Source of the DNA: Doris montereyensis | Taxonomy: Eukaryota; Mollusca; Gastropoda; Nudibranchia; Dorididae | Assembly (NCBI GenBank): GCA_037039925.1 | Contig: JAXRKP010000374.1 | Location: 72,001 to 136,000, forward strand | Length of the DNA: 64,000 nt | Direction: 5' to 3' | Shown: positions 11,844 through 32,600 of the stretch, piece after piece | How the letters are laid out: each line of letters opens with the position of its first letter | Numbering within the stretch: position 1 is the stretch's first letter | The notes under the pieces: generated by a model | What the model was told of the DNA's origin: nothing | The model's database searches: none | What the model saw: the letters and a program-made list of their open reading frames with translations, nothing else | Program-made: the position numbers and the translations under genes

Positions 11844-13580
11844 CAGTCACGTCTTGACAATCTTGACAATCTGGATGTCTCGATAATTCGAACAGATGAG
11901 CTGGGGCGGATTTTTCTTCTTTATTTGTACCCGATAATTTGGGATTCCGGATCCGAACACCTAATTTTGGAACTGACGACCACTACCACAATATCGAGAG
12001 TTTATGTTTCGATAAACCGAACACCATGGGTGCCAGCACCCAAGGTTACTGAAACCTGAACTTAAAATTTTCAATTTTGCCAAACCTGAAAATTCTCCCA
12101 ATCGCGCAACATTGTGCATGCGTTTAGATTTTCCTTCCTTTTTGGTTCAACTGACTGTATGCTCCATTGATTTTAGTGTTTATTCTTGCGGTTCGTGTTT
12201 TTTCTGCACAATATTAGACTTCATTGGGATACAGTCACTCAACCATAACATCACATTACAATTGCGGAAACTTCTTGACTTACATCTACACCTCTATTCT
12301 CAAACATGTCCTTCACAGCCTCTAAAATGTTTTCAGCAGTTGCCAAATTCACTATTCTTGAGCCTAACAACTCTCTCTTGATCATCATTGAAATATTGGC
12401 ATAACACATGTTAAAACTTTATCGCCAGCATTGTTGGTGGCTTCATCTGCATTGATAGAAAAAAAAACCGTCCCTTCAAGTTTTCACTTAATTCCACCTT
12501 CATGTGTTCAGCTATGCCATGTGTCATTGTGTAGGTGGCAGATGCGCGTGCCATAGATGTGGCAGACAATGCCTCACTGTCTTCACTTAACTTCTTACAC
12601 AAGTCTAAAATACTGGATGAAATAGAATAAGGCAGACAATGCTCAGCAAGAAAACAACCAACCCTAGCTTTAACTTTAACATCTTGCACCCTGCCCTGCA
12701 CACTCAACTTCCGATTGAATCTAATCCACTAGATTTACACAGAGAATCCCTATCACCTGGCAAGGAATAACACTTTTGCATACATTTGAAGCCTTTTTAT
12801 GTTCACTATCAAATATCATTTGAATGTACTTTCAGAGCTTTCTTTCAGGCTCTACTGTAAAATCAAAGTCTGGTTACAAACAATGCAGAAATACGATCCC
12901 GGTGCATCGATCTTACGACACCATACATGTCACTCCGTCATCATTTTCCTCATCCAACCACTACCATCTCCACTTGTTTTCTGGTTTTTTATCCAATTCT
13001 TGGACAAAGCTAGCGTCACTGGGCTCAAGAACTTCATTTTGCACAAATTATTAATTATTCACATAAAATATCCACGTATTCTAGATCTAAGTTTCACAAA
13101 ACAACTGACAACGTGAATGAAGAAAAGGAATGGAAATAGTACGACTACGACTCAACAGTAGTAGGCCTAGATTCTAGATCGATGTGTATGTAAACAGTAA
13201 ACATGTGCGTGTAGGCTTAAAATAGGAATGGGAAGAGTTGGTTTTATTTATTGACTTGATGCGCATTAGGCCCATTTTTATTTCCATTCTCGTGATCGAG
13301 ATTAGAGATGAGATTTCCGTCTCTGTTCCATACACTGAAAAAGGTAGACACGTCACTTTCGCATTTTTAAATATATATACAGAGAGAGAGAGATAAAGAG
13401 AGAGATCTGGCCAGCGATGAACAGCATCGTTGTATTCTATCCCCAGTAAAATGCACCAGTCCTCCATTGCAGTAAGTTCTGAGGGCTTTCGCTGATTCAA
13501 AATGTGTCCCTTTGATTGTGATTCAATAATCCAGACAAATTGCTAGGAACGGAGGTGTTCGGATTATCGAGACGCGATTG
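11844..13580. mobile_element. DNA transposon with pogo-like terminal inverted repeats
   Basis: The right end, read on minus from 13580, is caatcgcgtctcgataatcc followed by gaacacc. The left end from 11844 is cagtcacgtct, then 26 bp containing two ttgacaatc units, then cgataattcgaaca. Without that insert the two ends agree at nearly every base. Related subterminal words (cgataaaccgaacacc at 12010-12025) lie inside. TA flanks both ends (2 bp away on the left). The terminal motif resembles Tc1/mariner-pogo elements, whereas the coding relic inside is hAT-like, so nesting is possible. Confidence 0.6.
12400..13060 (-). pseudogene. hAT-like transposase relic
   Basis: On minus, a degraded BED-type zinc finger region (about 12930-12790: GSYFCIVCNQTL, later HKKASNVC) is followed by a 98-residue frame (12707-12411) with VGCFLAEHCLPYSISSSILD and SATSMARASATYTMTHGIAE. 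A shift in a run of nine Ts near 12460 moves the frame to SINADEATNNAGDKVLTC, which resembles the start of the hAT catalytic core as found in animal hAT-like transposases. Several stops separate the finger from the rest, so the gene is dead. The family assignment is by resemblance only. Confidence 0.6.
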
Positions 13581-13717
13581 TAATATTAGTAATAGCATAA
13601 TTTATTAACAATATCATTGATAACTTCAAGAAGTATTCTTAAACTCATCTCCTGTCATAAGAATAAAAAAAAAGGAAAAGAAAAAACAATAATATCTGAA
13701 GCAATTCGATGATAATC

Positions 13718-13723
13718 TTTATT
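13718..13723 (-). terminator. MAGOH: Likely MAGOH polyadenylation signal
   Basis: On minus, AATAAA (tttatt on plus) lies about 92 bp after the MAGOH stop codon. No closer canonical hexamer was noticed. Confidence 0.5.
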
Positions 13724-13814
13724 ACTGTTATGAAAGAAATTGTATTTATGATGAGTGATATAAATACAATGCAATGTAATAAAACAGATAATGAGGAAAT
13801 GGTACAACAGATGA

Positions 13815-24020
<10,206 letters not shown>

Positions 24021-25026
24021 TTTGGATTGATGAGAGGCAAAATTTCCTTCGATTTTAATCGTGAATAGAACCCTGGAATCGATTAACAAACTGTCAGTGG
24101 ATAAATCAGCAAGGGTAATGTAATTTTCTGTATTCGGGCGATATAGAATAGATCTTAGTGGATTACTCGATTACAAAGAAAGAAGCTACTTTCACGCGGC
24201 TCCATTATTCGAAGAACTTATTAATGAAATCTTTTCCAATAAATTATAGATTTAGTCTAGATATTATTAAGACTGAGGTTTGAAAAAACGAAATGATGAA
24301 GCAAATGTATGATCGACATTTCAAACCCGTTCAATTTAATCTCTCATGCATGGGATTGGACAAAAAATACGAAAATATTTTATGCCTTTACATGATTAAA
24401 TCAAGTTCCATTACTCTGTCTGTCAGACTGTCAGCAGTTGTATTGAACCGATCCGGCCCTTTTGTAATATAATGTGGGAGTAATGATCTCATATTATTGA
24501 ACCTTTTGTTGAGGGAAACGAAACGGTTTGTAATTCGAAATAATTGTCTAATGTTTTTCTTCTTTAGTGGTTTAGTTTATGTCTGGTTGTTTGTCCTCTT
24601 TGTCCGCTGTTCACTACGACAGTAAAAAAAAAATAAGAACAAAAAAAAACACACCAGCATCATACATTCAGTTTAGAGTCCAGTCAGTCCTACAGTCAAT
24701 GATTATTTCTGTTTCTATTCATTAATCTGCAAATGGCCTATCCTGCAGATGGTAATATTTATTGTTCTTCTTGTAATGTTATGCAAATTAGATAACCTGA
24801 CTAAATTTCATGTTCAGAAATTACATATGGCAGGTTTCACAAAATGGTCCATCCCCATTTCCCTCTTTTGTCAAAGGGAGTGAGTATTTTCATGGCGGAG
24901 AATAAGCAAATTTGTTTATTCTCCACGGTTTTCTACTGCCGTGGTCTCGCCGGTATCGAGATGTGACGTGATCACGCGGTCACGTGGTTCCCCGGCATTT
25001 CTTTCAGATTTATTGTCTGTTCCCTG

Positions 25027-25260
25027 TTGGACTGCTTTTGTGAATTACGAATCTTTCCCAAACGTGTTGATAATGGATTTCGTCCAAGGTGCAAGATTTA
25101 TAACTGCCATGCTGATTTGCAAACAAGGCTAAAAGAATATGAACAAATAACCTTTTGTAAATTTTCCTTGGTCGGACCAGAGAAAGTGAACGAGAACGAC
25201 CCGCTGTTCGAACGTTTCAAATACCGGGTGCTTCGCTACCAATGCAAGCAGGGTCCAAGG
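25027..25260 (+). pseudogene. Coding-like fragment inside the inverted-repeat element
   Basis: A frame reading RLKEYEQITFCKFSLVGPEK, followed by ERFKYRVLRYQCKQG, runs straight into the CT minisatellite. The pattern vaguely recalls the N-terminal region of ZSWIM3/MULE-related proteins, but no conserved motif can be named with confidence. It could be a transposase remnant or a captured host fragment. Confidence 0.3.
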
Positions 25261-25261
25261 A

Positions 25262-25366
25262 CTAACGAGAGACTCTCTCTGTCTCTCTCTCCCTCTCTCT
25301 GTGTGTCTCCCTCGCCCTCCCTCTCAGAAGAAGAACAGGAGGAAAGAAAGAAGAAGAAGAGGAAGC

Positions 25367-25403
<37 letters not shown>

Positions 25404-25479
25404 CCTCTCTCTCCCTCACTCTCTCTCTCTCTTTCTTTCTTTCTCTCTCTGTCTCTGTGTCTCTCTCTCTCTCTCCCTC

Positions 25480-25510
<31 letters not shown>

Positions 25511-25711
25511 GTGTGTCTCTCTCTCCCTCCCTCCCTCTCTCTCCCTCTCAGAAGAAGAGGAATCCTCTCTCTCTCCCTCCCTCTCTCTCTTTCTCTCTCT
25601 CTGTGTCTCTCTCTGTTTCTCTCTCTCCCTCTCTCTCCCTCCCTCTCTCCCTCTCAGAAGAAGAGGAAGAGGAAAGAAGGAGAAGAAGAGGGAAGAAAGA
25701 GGAAGAAGAAG

Positions 25712-25768
<57 letters not shown>

Positions 25769-25844
25769 GTGTCTCTCTCTCCCTCCTCTCTCTCTCCCTC
25801 TCAGAAGAAGAGGAAGAGGAAAGAAGAAGAGGAAGAAGAAGAAG

Positions 25845-25911
<67 letters not shown>

Positions 25912-25915
25912 TGAT
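25262..25915 (+). repeat. Compound CT / GAAGAA minisatellite
   Basis: CT-rich blocks alternate four times with purine blocks that all open ctcagaagaag (25323, 25548, 25653, 25801) and close with gcctctctc or tcctctctc. The last CT block ends in an (CA)n run at 25893-25911. Frames across it are artefacts. Confidence 0.93.
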
Positions 25916-26339
25916 GTGTACCTACTGTGTACGATGTAGTGACTATGCTACTGTACTGTAATTGTACAATTTCTCAAAACCATCACCTCACCTTTCGATA
26001 CCGGCGAGACCACGGCAGTAGAAAACCCGGCGGAAAATAGACAAAAGCGCGTGATGATGAGATCACGTCACCTCTCGATAGCGGCGAGACCACGGCAGTA
26101 GAAAACCGGCGGAGAATAAACAAATTTGCTTATTCTCCGCCCGGCGGAAAATAAGCACAGCCTTTGTCAAAATGTACATGTTATATTTCTTACAAGTGTT
26201 ATATACCATGTTAAAGCTTGGAACATGAGGATTCGAGATATATGGCTTTAAGAGATAGCAAAGGACTGTGGGGCAAGTAAATTAGCTTTTAAAAGTCATG
26301 TTTTTCAGTCAAGGGGCATAACTGTTAAAATTCTAGGTC

Positions 26340-26560
26340 CAATGCCAGTGACGTAATGTTACTTGAACTGCACGCGTCCGTCGACCGAGGTTTCCCCTGG
26401 CGTTTATTTAGTGACGTAACGCTTGGGCATCTGGTTTGGAGAGTTCCCGACTTTTCCCCAGTTCTCAATAAGATGTGAAGTCTGTGTTTTGTGTTTCCCG
26501 ACACCTCGGGCGTGGAGTCCACGGCCGGTGCCTTACCGTTGATCAGATAACTCGCGCGTT
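26340..26560. promoter_or_regulatory. CpG-richer segment with two CRE-like sites
   Basis: tgacgta occurs in gtgacgtaat (26348-26357) and gtgacgtaac (26411-26420), inside a short CpG-richer stretch (cacgcgtccgtcgaccgagg). It lies between the divergent MAGOH and TRAPPC12 starts. A promoter role is a guess; it is also inside the composite transposon region. Confidence 0.25.
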
Positions 26561-27120
26561 CCGGATCGTGTGGATGGATGAAAACCGATGCTTTTTTGTC
26601 CCAATTTTGTAAAATTCTGTGATTGTACGCCTTTATACTATCCTGATTACGTGTTACGGGTTTATCGTGTGCACCATTCTGCTCAAACTGGTACGGTAAA
26701 CTTCACGACTTATAATTTTAACGAGTGAGGATGCGATACGTATAGGCCGATATTTGCCAAGAGAGAGAGAGAGAGATGCACCAGCAACAAAATCCTCGCC
26801 GAAAAGAAAGCGCTTTTGACGACAATTGTTCCTTTCTCCCCGTACGAGCCCCCCCCTCCCATCATCTCTTCTCCGCTACTCTCGTCATCACTCACCCCCC
26901 CCCCTCTCTAACTATCTACAGTCACATAGAGCGCCCCACTAGACTAGCACAAACTTGTCTTTATCGATCGATAATTGCTTCGCGGAATACGGGACGGGAT
27001 GGGAGCGGTGGCTGGCAAATCTTGAACTCTACTTGAACCTGTGCTATTAGTATTATTTTTCTCTCTCTCGTTGAAATGCGTTTTTAGTAATATTGTATTG
27101 TTATGCCAAGAAGACTGTGC

Positions 27121-29210
27121 ATAGTGGAGACGTAGAGTCACTATCGTTGTAATGGGCTTCTAAACCTCCCGTATTGCCAATTATCTTGTCTTTATTTATT
27201 AGAACATAATAAATCATGAAAGCCTGTTGATTGCCGGACTTCTTTACATAAGTTTAACTCACAATAAGCCAAAGCAGGTTTTGCTAATGCAACCGAATCT
27301 AACCTGAACGGAATCTAACCTGAACGGTCTCCGAATCTAACCTGATCATAGTCTGCTTTCTGATGTCCGATCATCGTCTACATTTTTGCATGGCCGTAAG
27401 CGCATGGCCGTAAGAATCTTCCAAAAACAAAATATTCCGCAAAGCCAACCAGACAATTTAAAAACAAAAATTTCATGATTTCCCAATAGGCTTACACGAG
27501 ATGAACTACGAGGCAATAGCTGGACGCAATATTACCGTTATTAGATCTCAGATCGAAAAAAATATTTTTGTTTGACCATGAGGTTTCATAGACTGACAGT
27601 AGTCTCATGGTATTCTCACTCTCATTTAGAGTTACCTATGATTTTTTTCGTGTCTTTTACAGAATATATGGTGGTAGGAATACGTTTTCTTTCACTCCAG
27701 ATAAAAAAAATGGCGCTTCTACGTATTTTTCAACTGTTTTTTTCAGCTTTTACTGTGTGTTCATTTGTAGACATCAGTTGTTACATAATAACGAAAATCT
27801 GAAACCTGCCTCACGTGATCACTGCAAAAGATAAAAAATATTTAGGACTCGCCAAATTTTCTTTGAACAATTCTCTTTCACATGGAATTAAAGAAAACAG
27901 AATAAAAGGTCGTTGACCTCACCTACCGTAAGGTGAAAAGGGACTTATTAAAAGAGCGAAATGCCGTCTGTCTGGATTGCTGACGTTTACACCCAAAAAA
28001 TATTCACAAAACACACAAATTGAAAGCAAATTTCACAATATTATATTATAATATCTGCGAGGTCAAAGCTATACATGGACCAAATGTTAAGAAGATTCAT
28101 CAATTAGACTTTAAGAAAGATTAATTGAAGAGTTCAAGTTATCATTGGGTCCCATTTTTGTGAAACCTGCCATAGTGGAGACGTAGAGTCACTATCGTTG
28201 TAATGGATTTCTAAACCTCCCGTATTGCCAATTATCTTGTCTTTATTTATTAAAACATAATAAATCATGAAAGCCTATTGATTGCCGGACTTCTTTACAT
28301 AAATTTCACTCACGATAAGCCAAAGCAGGTTTTGCTAATGCAACCGAATCTAACCTGAACGGTCTCCGAATCTAACCTGATCACAGTCTCTTTCTGATGT
28401 CCGATCATCGTCTACATTTTTGCATGGCCGTAAGCGCATGGCCGTGAGGAGACATACCAAGACAAAATATTCCGCAAAGCCAACCAGACAATTTAAAAAC
28501 AAAAATTTCATGATTTCCCAATAGGCTTACACGAAATGAACTACGAGGCAATAGCTCGACGCAATATTACCGTTATTAGATCTCAGATCGAAAAAAATAT
28601 TTTTTGTTTGACCATGAGGTTTTGAAGACTGACAGTAGTTTCATGGTATTCTCACTCTCATTTTAGAGTTACCTATGATTTTTTTCGTGTCTTTTACAGA
28701 ATATATGGTGGTAGGAATACGTTTTCTTTCACTCCAGATAAAAAAATGGCGCTTCTACGTATTTTTCAACTGTTTTTTTCAGCTTTTACTGTGTGTTCAT
28801 TTGTAGACATCAGTTGTTACATAATAACAAAAATCTGAAACCTGCCTCACGTGATCACTCCAAAAGATAAAAAATATTTAGAACTCGCCAAATTTTCTTT
28901 GAACAATTCTCTTTCACATGGAATTAAAGAAAACAGAATAAAAGGTCGTTGACCTCACCTACCTTAAGGTGAAAAGGGACTTATTAAAAAGAGGGAAATG
29001 TCGTCTGTCTGGATTGCTGACGTTCACACCCAAAAAAATATTCACAAAACATACAAATTGAAAGCAAATTTCACAATATTATGTTTTTTATATCTGCGAT
29101 GTCAAAGCTATACATGGACCAAATGTTAAGAAGAGTCATCAATTAGACTTTAAGAAAGATTAATTGAAGAGTTCAAGTAATCATTGGGTCCCATTTTTGT
29201 GAAACCTGCC
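27121..29210 (+). repeat. Tandem duplication, two units of about 1.05 kb
   Basis: Unit 1 is 27121-28171 and unit 2 is 28172-29210. Both start atagtggagacgtagagtca and end tttttgtgaaacctgcc. They differ by scattered substitutions and small indels, including an extra ggaatctaacctgaac in unit 1. Frames in them are short and not conserved between units, so no gene is called. Confidence 0.93.
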
Positions 29211-29219
29211 ATATATGTT

Positions 29220-29635
29220 CAGTGTATATAAGTGTGTCAATGTTGCTTAAAGTCAGTAATGCGTCTCAAAAGGCCGATGCTAGCAGAATGCTTGGTCCCA
29301 GTTTGACATGTCACACAGTGTATTGACATTTGAACTGCTCATGTTCAAATTAACAGTCAGTTGTCTTGAGTATCACATTGTGTCAGATTGGCCGAAATGA
29401 TCACAAAAATCGTCACATATTCCACACATTGATGCTAAAACTGAAAAACAACCTCCCTAATTGGCTTTCTTTATTCCCTTCCCTTTTCCCCCACAAAAAC
29501 CAAGCTCCTGCTTTTTATTTCACCCTTTCAAAACATCATCTATATTGTGCCCGCTTACAGATCTCCTTCCTTCTCTGACGTAAAATCTGTTTTTAATATT
29601 TTTAAATACATTTGAAAATTGCAGTGAAACTAAGG
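29220..29635 (+). promoter_or_regulatory. TRAPPC12: TRAPPC12 upstream region
   Basis: A splice acceptor (gaaaattgcag, ending 29624) lies 11 bp before the start codon, so the 5' UTR is probably spliced from an upstream exon. That exon and the promoter were not identified. Confidence 0.35.
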
Positions 29636-32600
29636 ATGTCTGCCCCAGACCAGATACCTGAGGAATATATATTGGATGAGGAGGATGATAACTCATACCT
29701 TGCTCCTTTCGGTGACCTCCATGCTACTCTTGTCACCTCTTCCACAACAGACACACTTGACTCTGTTGTTTTAGAGACTTCACCTATTGAGGATGATGAA
29801 AAGGTAAAGATTTAATAGAGGAAACAAACGCAACATGTTTGCTTGGTCAGAATCTATTATATTACAAATGGTTTTGGTGCTGAAAAATCTATAGTCATAA
29901 CAACATGTGTGAAAGAACATCCATAGTGAGTCTTTTATTGCTGTAGAAGAAATGTTATACAACATTGAAGCGACATATAAGGAATTTTACTTCAGTAGGC
30001 CACCAACTAATGAAGAAGAACATGAAATTGAAATGAAACGCCGAATGAAAGAATGAAAATGGGACAGGATGGAGAGTTATTTGAGTTGCACACCTTCATC
30101 AGTCACAAGGCGACAGAGAAACACTTAAACAATGGTGAATGGAACTAATGGTGTCGAGAGGTGACCATTGTTGCAACGACCCATTGCAGATTTACCATCA
30201 ATAAAGCAAGCCTCACACAAACAAGAAACAGAAGTAAATAAATAGATCTGAATAAATAGATAAAGAAAATATGACCAGAATGAAATAAAAACCTGTCGTT
30301 AGAGAGAGAGAGAGAGAGAAATATCTTTTAATTTCTTTTCATTGGAGACACACATTTATCAATTTTATAGACAGATTTAGTAGGTTTTGTTAATAACAAA
30401 AATAATTATTATATAAAATAAATCTATATTAGTTTTGCACTTCCGACAGAGATAGAATTCAAGGACATTCCTTGCAAAATAGGCTGTAGTGTAAGTGCAT
30501 GGTCAGATGTTTTTATGTTTTATCAGAAAATAGTTTTTCATGGATTATTTTTTTTATAGATTTATACTAACTAGTAACACAATACTTTGATATCTTGGCA
30601 CATGTACTGACTCACTTTATATATGTATGTAAGCTAACAATAGCGTTTTAGGTTTTTGGTTGTGCTCTCAAATCATCACACTCTAATTCATATATTTTCT
30701 AGCTTTCAAAATCTGCATAAAATTTTGGTAGATTGCTAAAACCAGTAGCTTCTAGTATATTATTTTTTAACAATTTCATGTTGTGATCATCGTGGAAGAC
30801 AGATATTTTTTCGTCAATACATGCCCTACTTATTAAAGTATATTTTGCCTATAACAACTGATTCCATCTACCATTAGATAAAGGCAATGCTATTCCAAAT
30901 CTCACAGGGTACTCACAGTGAAATCAAACTGAAAGGTTTTGGCAATCAGGATGTGAATGACAGTCAAAGTTCTGACCAATCACACCCTGCTGCTAGCCAT
31001 GCTGTGAGTATATATATGATGATCTTGATGATTTAATGTTATTTTAATGACTACTGACTACATGAAAAGAATATATAGATGTCTTCCTTTCTCTTTAGGA
31101 ATGGTAATAATTAAAAGATAAGAGAAAAGGCTAATAAAAAGAAAATGCAAGAATTCAGCAATATTAGTTTATTTATTCTTTGTCATGGTTAATGTTTTGG
31201 AATTCTCTAATTCTCTAGTCATTAAAAATTATGAATATGATGTAAATTTTTTTGTTTCTTGTTTTTTGATTGCTTGTTCAATTCTAGCTCTCATGGAATA
31301 TTGTTAAAACATGCTCTGGAAATAAGTGTTTGTGAATACTTTGAATTGTTTTGCATGTTTTTAAAATTCAATTAATAAAAAAAATCTTTTTCTCTTCTCT
31401 TATAGGAAAATCTCAATGAAAACAGTCAAGGATCAAAGAGAAAGGATCAAATTAATATAAGTAGTTATTTTGCGATTCTGGTGATAATTTTTGATTCAAT
31501 TGGGCATTCCACTGAAAATAAGACTAATTTTCAACTTGGCTCAAATTTATTCACCTCTATATCTATATCAAAGTCAGAGGAAGACATCCTTTCTTCAGAA
31601 ATAAACACAGAAATAAAAATGTCAGATGTATTGACAGACGTGGAGAAATCTCCAGATTCTGAATATCGTCTGAACTTGAGTCGTGATGAATCATTTCAAA
31701 ATATTGAAAGCCTTCTGGAAGAATCTACAGAACCAGTTGAGGAGGCAAAGGAGGAAGAAAAGGAAGAGGAGGAAAATATCACCCGCATTCATCACAGAGA
31801 GCATACAACATCAGTCTCTGAACCAGAACCAATTGCTTTTGAAGGTAAAGCTTAAAACCACAGGACTATGAGTAGATACCATTTTATAAGATAATGTTGG
31901 TTTTCCATTTACCTTCTATTTGAAATTGATCCAAGTTTTTAAACATGAAATTGCAGTTTGTATTCCTATCCATGTGCTGGCTCACTGACTCTTCATCATG
32001 TAACTACATGACAGCTGCACATATTTTCACAAAATTGTTTAAAAGAAATGCTGCAATGATGAATGCTGCACCATCTGTCCCCACCTTTCATGGGCAAGGG
32101 CTTGGGTGGTTGCAAAGCTCCCCCCACCCCCGTCCTGTCAGTAATGTTGGCTGTCCATTCTTATTCCGTCTCCCTCTTCTCCTCTTTCCCTGAACAGTGC
32201 CTTGGAGAATGATCTTTGATAAACCACTGGTTCTGGTTATGTGTCCATACAATTGTGGTTTATTTTTCTTGACAGTTAAATTAATAAATCTTTAGATCTT
32301 CTTGTATATTTGGCTATTGTTTCTCACACTGCATTAACCCTTTAAACTCTGGTCTTTTGTGTCTAAAATTTCTCATCATCTAAACCTCATTTAGATTTAG
32401 ATCGATGTTACTATGAAGTACCTCAGTGACAGTATCTGTTTTATCCTGACTAGAAATACTTTCTTAGACAGAGTAGTTGGGATGAATTTAAGCTCATTTT
32501 TATTTGAAATATCTAGTTTTTCAAAAGTTGAGCAGCTGTTAGCAAGCGTGGGAGTGGTTGTTTACCAGCTGATTCATGTGAAGTGGAAAGTTTTCAAAGC

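Larger units (their letters stand above)
24893..26142. mobile_element. Inverted-repeat element with palindromic tips
   Basis: Arms of about 80 bp at 24893-24973 and 26061-26142 are reverse complements with few mismatches. Both contain ctactgccgtggtctcgccg, then tatcgag and tgacgtgatc. The outer tip ggagaataagcaaatttgtt, completed by tattctcc, is itself nearly palindromic. A partial extra copy of the right arm is at 25990-26038. The interior holds a short coding-like fragment (25027-25260) and a CT minisatellite. Transposon class unknown. Confidence 0.75.
24824..29218. mobile_element. Composite transposon region with outer terminal inverted repeats
   Basis: The left end reads catatggcaggtttcacaaa at 24824. 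The reverse complement of the right end near 29218 is catatatggcaggtttcaca, followed by aaaatggga. The same end word also closes the first 1.05-kb repeat unit at about 28150-28171. Nested inside are an inverted-repeat element (24893-26142) and two tandem units (27121-29210). No intact transposase is present. It fills most of the space between the divergent MAGOH and TRAPPC12 genes. Confidence 0.5.

Noticed and set aside
27572..27834. 75-76 codon frames in the 1.05-kb tandem unit
   Set aside because: The equivalent region in the second unit has indels that break the frames, so there is no sign of selection for coding.
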